A stretch of 9,800 nucleotides of DNA from Clostridiales bacterium (GTDB lineage Bacteria; Bacillota; Clostridia; Lachnospirales; Lachnospiraceae), in assembly GCA_015655565.1 (NCBI GenBank), contig JAATEU010000128.1, positions 1 to 9,800 on the forward strand. The letters run 5' to 3'. How positions within the stretch are numbered: position 1 is the stretch's first letter; every line of letters starts with the position of its first letter. Position numbers and translations under genes: made by a program. Positions 1-7,614 of this stretch are shown one piece after another. The notes under the pieces were generated by a model. It was not told the origin of the DNA and made no database searches. It was given only the letters and a program-made list of their open reading frames with translations.

Positions 1-239
1 AATTCAGTACCATATCCAGATTGTTAGGCGGCACCGGTGCCCAGGATTGTGTGGAAACAATAGAAAAATTACTAGAGGCTTTGGATTTGAAGAAAAAGCT
101 GGGTGATCTTGGGGTTATGGAGTCCGACATTGAATGGATGACGGAAAACAGTTTTAAGATTTCCATCGCCGGAATCAATGCTCATCCAAGAGTATTCACT
201 AAGGAGGAAATCAGGGAAATCTATAATAAAGCACTCTGA
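1..239 (+). CDS. Iron-containing alcohol dehydrogenase, C-terminal fragment (5' end outside window)
   Basis: The reading frame is open from the window edge (Phe codon at 3-5) to the stop at 237-239, so this is the 3' end of a longer gene. The TTG at 21 is not a credible start, since the frame continues upstream with matching residues. About 78 residues resemble the C-terminal helical part of group III Fe-dependent alcohol dehydrogenases: the pattern ETIEKLLEALDLKKKLGDLG, then a stretch around DIEWMTEN, an N-x-x-P-R element (NAHPR) and the closing TKEEIREIYNKAL. These enzymes reduce aldehydes with NAD(P)H in the cytosol. The metal-binding and NAD-binding regions lie outside the window, so the substrate cannot be read. 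The downstream aminotransferase suggests, but does not show, a role in reducing a semialdehyde. Family call fairly sure; specificity unknown. Confidence 0.8.
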   Translation, partial: FSTISRLLGGTGAQDCVETIEKLLEALDLKKKLGDLGVMESDIEWMTENSFKISIAGINAHPRVFTKEEIREIYNKAL

Positions 240-275
240 ATATAAATTCTGTTAAATTAAAGATAAAGGTACCTG

Positions 276-294
276 TTCAGCCGTACCGGCTGAA
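276..294. other. Short perfect hairpin downstream of the dehydrogenase gene
   Basis: TTCAGCCG (276-283) and CGGCTGAA (287-294) are perfect 8-bp arms around a 3-base loop, starting 36 bases after the dehydrogenase stop. No T tract follows, so it is not a classical intrinsic terminator. The right-arm sequence GGCTGAA recurs at 360-366, so the left arm could instead pair across the long hairpin at 304-346. Confidence 0.5.
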
Positions 295-303
295 AGTTAT
301 GTT

Positions 304-346
304 GAGGCGCTCAAAACAAGTAAAAATGCACTTGTTTTGGCGCCTC
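304..346. repeat. Long intergenic inverted repeat (17-bp arms)
   Basis: Arms 304-321 and 330-346 pair over 17 bp with a single bulged T at 311, around the 8-base loop AAAAATGC. The left arm reads GAGGCGC-T-CAAAACAAGT and the right arm ACTTGTTTTG-GCGCCTC. It lies between two same-strand genes and has no following T tract on either strand, so it fits a hairpin element or RNA-processing site better than an intrinsic terminator. A degenerate relative of its loop and right arm occurs at 4252-4277, which suggests a dispersed repeat family. Confidence 0.65.
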
Positions 347-403
347 CTCCCCAGTCAGTGGCTGAATAGTTGCAAAAAATACAAAAAAATTCATAAACGG
401 ATA

Positions 404-426
404 TACAATATAATATAAAATGGAGG
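404..426 (+). promoter_or_regulatory. Candidate -10 element and ribosome binding site for the aminotransferase
   Basis: TACAAT (404-409) or the overlapping TATAAT (409-414) could serve as a -10 in a very AT-rich stretch. No good -35 sits 17 bases upstream; TTGCAA at 370-375 is too far away. A clear Shine-Dalgarno GGAGG (422-426) lies 6 bases before the ATG at 433 and fixes that start. The ribosome binding site is secure; the promoter is weakly supported. Confidence 0.4.
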
Positions 427-432
427 ATAACT

Positions 433-1785
433 ATGTTAAGAGAAGCATTACCAATGGTAAAAACCCCATTACCGGGTCCGGCGGCAGCAGCCATATTAGA
501 AAGAAGGGCTAAAGCAATTCCTGCCGCAATCAAATGTCCTTACCCCTGCGTCATCAAAAGAGGAGAAGGTGCCATGTTTGAAGATGTGGATGGAAACCTT
601 TTTCTGGACTGGGTAGGCGGTGTCGGTGTATTAAATATCGGATACAGCCATCCTGAGGTTATTAAGGCACTTAAGGATCAGTCTGAGAATTATTTTCATG
701 CAATGATGAATATTGTTACCCATGAGGGATATATAAAATTAGCTGAAAAAATGAATTCCATCGTACCGGTAAGAGGTGACGAAAAAATCACCATGCTTGT
801 AAACAGCGGGGCAGAAGCAAATGAGAATGCGATTAAAATAGCAAAAGCCTTTACAAAACGCCCTAACATCATCGTTTTTTCAGGTGCATTCCACGGAAGA
901 ACCTTGTTAACAATGACAATGACCTCAAAGAAAGCTTATGCAACCGGCATGGGGCCGTTCCCGGACGGCATATACAGGGCCGAATTCCCTAACCTGTACA
1001 GAAAACCAGACGGTTTAACCGATGAGGAAGCCATCCAATACTATATAAAAAAAATAGAAACCTTATTTGAGGAAGCTTCCCCTGCTGATTATATTGCCGG
1101 TATTGTATTAGAGCCGATCCAGGGTGAAGGCGGTTTCGTACCTGCACCGATAGAATGGGTTAAGGCATTGCGTAAATTATGTGATGAAAAAGGCATCTTA
1201 TTAATTGCCGACGAGGTACAATGCGGATTCTGCCGTTCCGGTAAAATGTTCGCTACGGAATATTGGAAAGAAGCGGGCTGCGCTCCGGATATTGTTACAA
1301 CAGCAAAATCAATCGCAGGCGGTATTCCGTTAAGTGCAGTAACCGCCGGAAAGGAAATCTTCGACTTCGTTTCCCCGGGAACAATTGGAGGCACTTATTG
1401 CGGTAATGCTTTAGCGTGTGCTTCCGCTTTAAAGATTATCGAAATTATGGAACGGGATCATCTGGCAGACCGTGCTTTGGTGCTTAGCGGTAAGCTTACT
1501 GAGGTATTTAACGGCTGGAAGAAAAAATATGAGGTAATCGGTGACATCAGGGGCGTCGGCTGTATGATGGGTATTGAATTTGTAACAGACAAAGCCTCTA
1601 AAACCCCAAATCCCCAATTGGTTTCACAGATTGTAACAGAAGCGGTACAAAACGGTTTAGTACTGGAAAGCGCCGGCACATACGGCAATGTTATCCGTAT
1701 TCTGGCACCGTTGGTAATTACAGAGGAACAAGTGAATTGCGGCCTTAAGATTTTTGAAGATGCGATTAAAAAATTGATATGCTAA
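433..1785 (+). CDS. Class III PLP aminotransferase, GABA-transaminase-like
   Basis: A complete 450-residue fold-type I, class III aminotransferase (usual length 420-460), cytosolic. It transfers an amino group, typically from an omega-amino acid to 2-oxoglutarate, giving a semialdehyde. Visible motifs: NSGAEANENA (124-133) for cofactor phosphate binding, FHGR (153-156) with the ring-stacking region, EPIQGEGG (227-234), IADEVQ (258-263) with Asp260 for the pyridine nitrogen, and TTAKSIAGG (289-297) with Lys292 as the PLP Schiff-base lysine. Arg156 and Glu232 match the GABA-carboxylate Arg and gate Glu of E. coli GabT (Arg141, Glu211), favouring a GABA or other omega-amino acid donor over acetylornithine. 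The start at 433 has GGAGG 6 bases upstream. A Fe-alcohol dehydrogenase lies upstream on the same strand 193 bases away, so semialdehyde reduction may follow. Family sure; substrate inferred. I leave the symbol blank because gabT is not proven. Confidence 0.93.
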   Translation: MLREALPMVKTPLPGPAAAAILERRAKAIPAAIKCPYPCVIKRGEGAMFEDVDGNLFLDWVGGVGVLNIGYSHPEVIKALKDQSENYFHAMMNIVTHEGYIKLAEKMNSIVPVRGDEKITMLVNSGAEANENAIKIAKAFTKRPNIIVFSGAFHGRTLLTMTMTSKKAYATGMGPFPDGIYRAEFPNLYRKPDGLTDEEAIQYYIKKIETLFEEASPADYIAGIVLEPIQGEGGFVPAPIEWVKALRKLCDEKGILLIADEVQCGFCRSGKMFATEYWKEAGCAPDIVTTAKSIAGGIPLSAVTAGKEIFDFVSPGTIGGTYCGNALACASALKIIEIMERDHLADRALVLSGKLTEVFNGWKKKYEVIGDIRGVGCMMGIEFVTDKASKTPNPQLVSQIVTEAVQNGLVLESAGTYGNVIRILAPLVITEEQVNCGLKIFEDAIKKLIC

Positions 1786-1836
1786 TGTTAAACTTGAGAA
1801 TTAACCATATCTGATGCAGTATTAATTATTGGTAAA

Positions 1837-1938
1837 GGGGCTATTGCAAAATAACTTTATTAAACCCTAACTATAAGATTTGGTATATAATAATACAGCA
1901 AATCCTATAGTAGAATAAATTAAGCTATTTTGCAAAAG
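1837..1938. repeat. Long imperfect palindrome between convergent genes (MITE-like hairpin element)
   Basis: The element folds on itself over about 90 bases. Outer arms TTGCAAAATAACTT (1844-1857) and AAGCTATTTTGCAA (1922-1935) match at 13 of 14 positions; inner arms ACTATAAGATTTG (1870-1882) and CAAATCCTATAGT (1899-1911) match at 12 of 13; GTAT/ATAC (1883-1886, 1893-1896) close the tip. The left end begins GGGGCTATTGCAAAA, which resembles the termini of some bacterial insertion sequences (from memory, not searched); the right end lacks the mirror-image CCCC. No target-site duplication is obvious. It has no coding capacity. It might also act as a bidirectional transcription barrier, because the flanking genes converge on it. 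Confidence 0.55.
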
Positions 1939-2117
1939 TTTCCTGCGTTCGCCGTGTACCTTTGATAAACTAACTCTTAAAACTGCAGTATACTCAGTTT
2001 TAATTAAGTTGTCTTCAGTAACATATTTTACTTTCATTTAGTGGTTCTATAACATATTCCAGACAATTATCCATAAAAACCTTTCGGAAAGTTAATTTCC
2101 CATATTCCTTATTAATT
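1939..2117. other. Noncoding remainder of the convergent intergenic gap
   Basis: No plausible gene on either strand. The only structures seen are a 7-bp hairpin AAAACTG/CAGTTTT (1979-1985 with 1995-2001) without a good T tract, and the weak terminator candidate at 2075-2093 listed separately. The rest is AT-rich with nothing recognisable. Confidence 0.5.
2075..2093 (-). terminator. Weak candidate terminator after the PTS permease gene
   Basis: Read on the minus strand, AACTTT-CCG-AAAGGTT forms a 6-bp stem with one bulge and a 3-base loop, directly followed by five T (complement of 2075-2079). It lies 25 bases beyond the permease stop, the right place for an intrinsic terminator, but the stem is short and AT-rich. 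Low confidence. Confidence 0.35.
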
Positions 2118-4058
<1,941 letters not shown>

Positions 4059-4068
4059 TTATTTATGC

Positions 4069-4153
4069 AAAAAGACCCGGAAAGGATCTGCTGCAGATCA
4101 AATAAGAAAGAACGTTTCATTCCTTATACATTTCAGCAGAAGCTTTCCGGGTC
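4069..4153 (-). terminator. Regulated leader terminator of the PTS permease gene
   Basis: On the minus strand the arms GACCCGGAAAG (4153-4143) and CTTTCCGGGTC (4084-4074) pair perfectly over 11 bp and are followed by five T (4073-4069), a textbook intrinsic terminator apart from its 58-base loop. The loop is itself structured: CTGCTG (4139-4134) can pair with CAGCAG (4093-4088), extending the stem, or GATCTG-CTG-CAGATC can form its own hairpin at 4085-4099. The upstream arm shares 5 bases with the RAT at 4149-4179, so the two structures exclude each other. It ends about 55 bases before the permease start. Confidence 0.88.
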
Positions 4154-4179
4154 TTGCTGAACTAAATCATAACAAACCC
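4149..4179 (-). promoter_or_regulatory. RAT antiterminator site (SacY/sacB-like) for the PTS permease
   Basis: Minus strand, 31 bases: GGGTTTGTTATGATTT, AGTT, then CAGCAAGACCC. It matches the ribonucleic antiterminator of the BglG/SacY/LicT family, being close to the B. subtilis sacB form (GGGTTTGTTACTG, spacer, CAGGCAAGACC) from memory. GGGT/ACCC closes the stem. A bound dephosphorylated antiterminator should hold this fold and prevent the overlapping terminator from forming. Relative to the consensus, the left motif lacks one C (TTATG for TTACTG) and the right lacks one G, so binding strength may differ from the RAT at 5252-5280. Confidence 0.85.
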
Positions 4180-4198
4180 TGGCAGAATCATTTATTCA

Positions 4199-4207
4199 AT
4201 TATATCA
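4199..4207 (-). promoter_or_regulatory. Extended -10 promoter for the PTS permease
   Basis: Minus strand TGATATAAT: a perfect TATAAT (4204-4199) preceded by TG one base upstream (4207-4206), the extended -10 form that tolerates a poor -35. No good -35 is seen 17 bases upstream. Transcription would start near 4192, about 13 bases before the RAT, so the whole antitermination leader is included. This gives the permease its own promoter besides any read-through from the antiterminator gene. Confidence 0.6.
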
Positions 4208-4251
4208 GCAACAATTCGGTTATACCGGCAAAAAGTTACTTTTGATGCTTT

Positions 4252-4277
4252 ACAAGTAAATGCACCTGTTTTAGCGC
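4252..4277. repeat. Degenerate copy of the intergenic repeat at 304-346
   Basis: ACAAGTAA-ATGCACCTGTTTTAGCGC matches 317-344 (loop and right arm) at 24 of 26 aligned positions with a 2-base gap. The left arm is eroded here, so only a weak hairpin remains (ACAGGT/ACTTGT on the minus strand). It lies between the antiterminator stop and the permease promoter and has no T tract. Confidence 0.5.
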
Positions 4278-4327
4278 TGCCGAACTCCGCATTTTCATGT
4301 TAGGCACAGGAAAATAGCTTGCTGGAG

Positions 4328-4346
4328 ACAACATCCGGATAGTTGT
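4328..4346 (-). other. Small stem-loop just after the antiterminator gene
   Basis: ACAACAT-CCGG-AT(A)GTTGT forms a 7-bp stem with one bulge, beginning about 8 bases beyond the antiterminator stop on the minus strand. No T run follows closely, so termination is doubtful; it may only protect the 3' end. Confidence 0.3.
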
Positions 4347-4353
4347 TTATATG

Positions 4354-5187
4354 TTACATTGCTTTAACAACCCTGGCTATATGTACCGTCAAATACAGCC
4401 GTTCATCCGAGCTTAAGTGATATCCAAACTTTTCCTCCAAAAAATCCGTAATTTCCAGTACACATTGATATTCTTTGTTATGTTTCTTTATTACAATATC
4501 CAGTAGCTCTTCATCCCCGTCTGGATAATTAGTATTCGCAATGATTCTTTGTGCAAAGAATTTAAGGTGGGTAATATACCGGTAATAGTTCAGGGAATCT
4601 TCGTCATATTCCATTTGAAAAAAGTTCTTAACAATATTGGAAATTTCCTGCATTATTTTGGTTACTTCAATTGCAGTTTCCTTTACCCCTCCTACTTCTG
4701 CATTTACAAAATGCAGCGCTATAAATGCTGCCTCGTCTATGGCAAGGGATATGCCTGTCTTTTCTTTCAGTATCCGGAGCGCGTACTCCCCGATGGCAAA
4801 TTCATCTTGATAAAATCTTTTCACATCCCAACGAAAAGGATTACTTACGGTAATTCCCTTTTTAGCACTTTCCACAGCATTTGCGATATGATCAGGCAAT
4901 GAAATATAAATGGTATCCGCAAGTTTTTTCCCGAAGTTAATCTTGGCTTCCTCGATAATCTGCTGGGAATATAGAATATATTCCATTGAGATATTATTAA
5001 CCAGCTCCATAAATTGACCGGCAATCTTATAATCCGCAGGTGCAAATTTTTTTTCTATTTTAGATTCATCAACAATGCCGCCTCTTACTTTATTAAAACC
5101 TAAACCGGCACCCAGCAAAACAAATTCCTGTTGACGGTCATCCTTTGCTACTATTGAATTATTATTAAGAATGCGAACAATTTTCAT
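4354..5187 (-). CDS. licT: BglG/SacY/LicT-family transcription antiterminator
   Basis: An RNA-binding regulator that stops premature termination in PTS operons. From the ATG at 5187 it is 277 residues, the usual LicT length. The CAT RNA-binding domain is about 1-55 (MKIVRILNNNS at the start, GAGLGFNK at 26-33), PRD1 about 65-170 and PRD2 about 171-277. The four regulatory histidines fall at His100 (LPDH), His159 (ALHF), His207 (THL) and His269 (TVHI), the same numbers as in B. subtilis LicT, so control by EIIB (PRD1) and HPr (PRD2) is expected. A longer frame from TTG at 5232 adds 15 residues but starts inside the leader terminator; the ATG at 5187 has AAGGG 8 bases upstream. It controls its own leader (RAT 5252-5280) and the permease leader downstream. 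The symbol follows the family; its CAT domain and the second RAT look SacY-like, so SacY/SacT is an alternative name. Confidence 0.93.
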   Translation of the reverse strand: MKIVRILNNNSIVAKDDRQQEFVLLGAGLGFNKVRGGIVDESKIEKKFAPADYKIAGQFMELVNNISMEYILYSQQIIEEAKINFGKKLADTIYISLPDHIANAVESAKKGITVSNPFRWDVKRFYQDEFAIGEYALRILKEKTGISLAIDEAAFIALHFVNAEVGGVKETAIEVTKIMQEISNIVKNFFQMEYDEDSLNYYRYITHLKFFAQRIIANTNYPDGDEELLDIVIKKHNKEYQCVLEITDFLEEKFGYHLSSDERLYLTVHIARVVKAM

Positions 5188-5219
5188 CTCTATACCCTTG
5201 ACACCATATTTTATAACAA

Positions 5220-5258
5220 ATAAAAAAGACAAGAATTACACCACCCATGTAAGACTTG
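5220..5258 (-). terminator. Regulated leader terminator of the antiterminator gene
   Basis: Minus strand: CAAG-TC-TTACA (5258-5248) pairs with TGTAA-TT-CTTG (5240-5230) across a two-base internal mismatch and a 7-base loop, followed by TCTTTTTTATTT. The upstream arm overlaps the 3' half of the RAT (5252-5280), so the two cannot form together. It ends about 33 bases before the antiterminator ATG at 5187, which makes the gene autoregulated. Confidence 0.8.
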
Positions 5259-5280
5259 CCTGATTGAACAGTAACAATCT
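5252..5280 (-). promoter_or_regulatory. RAT antiterminator site of the antiterminator gene
   Basis: Minus strand, 29 bases: AGATTGTTACTG, six variable bases (TTCAAT), then CAGGCAAGTCT. The family consensus is GGATTGTTACTG, six bases, CAGGCAAAACC, with identical length and spacing; the AGA/TCT ends are compensated so the closing stem is kept. This is the binding site for the dephosphorylated antiterminator encoded 65 bases downstream, giving positive autoregulation. Confidence 0.92.
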
Positions 5281-5285
5281 TTAAA

Positions 5286-5314
5286 ACTATAATTTATTAT
5301 AATAAAAAAATCAA
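5286..5314 (-). promoter_or_regulatory. Candidate promoter of the antiterminator gene
   Basis: Minus strand: a -35-like TTGATT (5314-5309), 17-base spacer and TATAGT (5291-5286). Within it a perfect TATAAT (5301-5296) offers an alternative -10 with a start near 5289 and a weak -35 (TAGTAA). The second leaves a better distance to the RAT at 5280. The region is AT-rich, so the exact promoter is uncertain. Confidence 0.45.
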
Positions 5315-5437
5315 CTATTTACTATTGACAAAGCAACTAAAAAACCATAGAAATTTTTGTTTATTATATACATTAAACAGTTATTTTAAAACTAAAAATT
5401 TGTCTTTCATCAGTACCGTAAGGCATATTTGGACTAT
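5315..5437. other. AT-rich gap after the EamA transporter gene
   Basis: No gene seen. A weak inverted pair AAATTTTT/AAAAATTT occurs around 5352 and 5394, but there is no GC-rich stem with a T tract that would clearly end the operon transcribed from the right. Read-through into the antiterminator leader is possible. Confidence 0.4.
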
Positions 5438-6325
5438 TTACTTTTTCATCTTATGTTTCTCTTCCCACATTTTCAGGAAAGAACCTGCCAGTATAAATAA
5501 AATTCCTGCTCCAAGATTTAATGTAATCTTTTCGCCTAAAATTAGAAAAGCAACAATTCGCGCAAATACAGGTTTCATAAAAAATGCAAGGGAAGCCGTG
5601 GAAGGACCGCATAAATAAATGGCTTTAAAATAACAATAGTAGCCGATTCCGGTTACAAAAATACCCAAATATAAAAAAAGAAGAAGATTATTAACATTAA
5701 TTCCTTCCATAACGGGCAGATGAAAGACAATTAATATCATCCATAAAACCCCGGACCCAATTAAAAAGCTTAAGCTTGTTTGTGCAATTCCTCCCAGTTT
5801 ATCTATTTTCTTTCTTCCTAAAGCCGTATATAAGCCAAAAGTAATTGCCGCAACCAGGGTTAAAAGAACGCCGTATATTTCATTTCCGTCAAAAAGCCTG
5901 ACAGGATTGGCTGCAAGGATGAGTCCGAGTAGATTTAAAACTAATACGGCCCCTTTCGTTTTAGTAAACCGGTCATCAGCTAAAAGATAATGGGCAAATA
6001 TCATGGTAAAGACAGGATTCATGCATATAATGATGGATGCCAGATTTGCATTGGTACGCATTACGCCTATCTGAAAGAAAGTCATACTGATGCAGATACA
6101 GATAACACCTAATAAGAATAAATATAGCCAATCACCTTTCGTTAACCTGCATTTTCTTGATTTCAGGTCAATTAAAGCAAAGGGAAGCAGGAATAAACCG
6201 CCAATGAAGAAGCGCAGAAACGTAACCTGTATGGAATTGAATTGGACACCGGCAATTTTTAGAGCAACTTCCATGGTACTGAACAAAACAGCCGTAATTA
6301 AAATATAAAGGTACTCTTTTTTCAT
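5438..6325 (-). CDS. EamA/DMT-family membrane transporter
   Basis: A 295-residue integral membrane protein with about ten hydrophobic segments, arranged as two EamA repeats (about 5-140 and 150-288), the normal size for the drug/metabolite transporter superfamily. The second repeat ends with the typical SLAFFMKPVFARIVAFLILGE-type segment (about 245-265, split here only for description), and the C-terminus is lysine-rich and cytosolic. Such proteins mostly export small metabolites or amino acids; some import. Its ATG (6325) overlaps the TGA of the LarA-type gene as ATGA, with AGAGGT 9 bases upstream, so it is translationally coupled and the last gene of the operon. I infer transport of a substrate, product or overflow metabolite of the hydroxyacid pathway; direction and compound cannot be read. 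No clear terminator follows. Confidence 0.88.
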   Translation of the reverse strand: MKKEYLYILITAVLFSTMEVALKIAGVQFNSIQVTFLRFFIGGLFLLPFALIDLKSRKCRLTKGDWLYLFLLGVICICISMTFFQIGVMRTNANLASIIICMNPVFTMIFAHYLLADDRFTKTKGAVLVLNLLGLILAANPVRLFDGNEIYGVLLTLVAAITFGLYTALGRKKIDKLGGIAQTSLSFLIGSGVLWMILIVFHLPVMEGINVNNLLLFLYLGIFVTGIGYYCYFKAIYLCGPSTASLAFFMKPVFARIVAFLILGEKITLNLGAGILFILAGSFLKMWEEKHKMKK

Positions 6326-7614
6326 TTACCGGATACCTCTTTTGTTTCTACAACCGGAGCAAAATCTGCCCCATGGGTTAATACACCGATTTTAGAATCC
6401 GGTCCCTCCCTTAAAAGAGCAATCGCAACTGCCGCATCTAAATCCTTTGCATAAGTAAAACCCAAGGCTTCACATTCTTCCCTGGATACCCCGTCACTTA
6501 CCAGAATGATATTGGCCATGTTTCTCATGACACCTATCATGATATGTGCCGTAGCACCTACTACATCGTCAATTTCATCCCTTTCACACATCCCATATAC
6601 GGTCTTAGGCGGTAGATCCTTAAGTTCCAGCAGAACCGGGTGCTCCGGACTTACTCCTTCTACACAGGGAGCACCCCAGATTACCGTCTTCCCGGGCTTA
6701 ACCATGAGAACAGCTGCTGCCAGTCCTTTATCCGCCTGCCATAAGTCCTTATTTCCCGGATAGGTTCCTGCCACAACAATATCCGCCTGTTCCCCTATCC
6801 TCATCTGATATATCTGCTTTGCATATTCGACACCCTTACGGTGTGCAGCCACTACATGACCTGCTACAACCTTTACGATTTTCTCTTCCAGGTTAAGTAC
6901 GGTGTTTATAATAAAACCAATACCGGATTCTAATGCCATTTCCTCCATATCATACCGGATGGAATTCTCTGCATTACCCAGCCTTTGGGGCCAGGAAAGG
7001 CTGCCGTTTAAGTGAACCCTTGCAGTAGTATCAGCACCTGAAATTCCCGGCTGTATGATCTTCGCCCCTCCAGACCAGCCTGCAATAAATTGAGGTATAA
7101 TATTACCGATGCAGATACTGACATCACTTTCATAATAGGTTTTATTTACTATAATGGGTGTACCCTGGGAAGTTAACCCTAAATCAACTAACTGTGATAC
7201 ATCGTCATAGGCATGATTGATGGTTTTAATTCTTTCATAGCACCAATCCCCTATTCTTTGCCTGATTTCTTCTTCTGTCATAAATCGGTGGCTTCCTAAG
7301 GCAAGGATTACGGTTATCTGTCCATATTCAATTCCCAGTCTGTTTAATTCCTTTACCAGTATGATCAGAACTTTCTCAACCGGAGTTACACGTGTATTAT
7401 CATCTGCCACCACTGTTATTTTTTTGCCTTTCGGGGTTCCGACCAGTTCCTTTAAGGCAGGACCTCCAATGGGATTATGTATCGCCTCCAATATCTCCTT
7501 ATCCGGATCCAAGGCAGGTGGATATGCCTTTGGAGCAGCCAGCCATATAAGAGAATCCTCAGGAATCTGGAATTCCCTTTCCCCACTGCACCACGGAATT
7601 TTCATTGTTTTCAT
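6322..7614 (-). CDS. LarA-family nickel-pincer 2-hydroxyacid racemase/epimerase homologue
   Basis: A 430-residue cytosolic protein of the LarA (DUF2088) superfamily, which interconverts stereoisomers of 2-hydroxy acids through hydride transfer on a covalent nickel-pincer cofactor. Its numbering runs one ahead of L. plantarum LarA at several key sites. Asp72 and Arg75 lie in DDNTRVTP (71-78), His109 in GSHR is the first catalytic His, Lys185 in SGGAK is the cofactor-linking Lys, and His201 is the nickel-side His. DLWQADK (290-296) has the expected Gln and Lys near the substrate. The second catalytic His (LarA His174), ten residues before the Lys, is Gln175 here. The start at 7614 overlaps the upstream stop as ATGA, with a purine-rich GGGCGGTGG upstream; the ATG at 7605 is an alternative. 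It is flanked by a hydroxyacid dehydrogenase and a transporter. Family sure; lactate racemase itself is doubtful because of Gln175 and the context. Cofactor-making LarB/C/E are not in the window. Confidence 0.9.
   Translation of the reverse strand: MKTMKIPWCSGEREFQIPEDSLIWLAAPKAYPPALDPDKEILEAIHNPIGGPALKELVGTPKGKKITVVADDNTRVTPVEKVLIILVKELNRLGIEYGQITVILALGSHRFMTEEEIRQRIGDWCYERIKTINHAYDDVSQLVDLGLTSQGTPIIVNKTYYESDVSICIGNIIPQFIAGWSGGAKIIQPGISGADTTARVHLNGSLSWPQRLGNAENSIRYDMEEMALESGIGFIINTVLNLEEKIVKVVAGHVVAAHRKGVEYAKQIYQMRIGEQADIVVAGTYPGNKDLWQADKGLAAAVLMVKPGKTVIWGAPCVEGVSPEHPVLLELKDLPPKTVYGMCERDEIDDVVGATAHIMIGVMRNMANIILVSDGVSREECEALGFTYAKDLDAAVAIALLREGPDSKIGVLTHGADFAPVVETKEVSGK

Noticed and set aside
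240..432. Known riboswitch or T-box upstream of the aminotransferase
   Set aside because: No conserved core motif of a known class is recognisable and there is no terminator T tract.
297..533. 78-codon minus-strand frame over the aminotransferase start
   Set aside because: It covers the hairpin and the 5' end of a certain gene and shows no protein-like pattern beyond low-complexity Ala.
4252..4290. Possible catabolite (cre) site near the permease promoter
   Set aside because: The nearest match (TGTAAAGCATCAAA on the minus strand) misses the central CG and the terminal CA of the consensus.
4549..4902. 117-codon open frame on the + strand
   Set aside because: Antisense to the antiterminator PRD region; composition and lack of a ribosome binding site mark it as a shadow frame.
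5188..5232. N-terminal extension of the antiterminator from TTG at 5232
   Set aside because: It begins in the T tract of the leader terminator, has no good ribosome binding site, and adds residues absent from LicT; the ATG at 5187 gives the exact family length.
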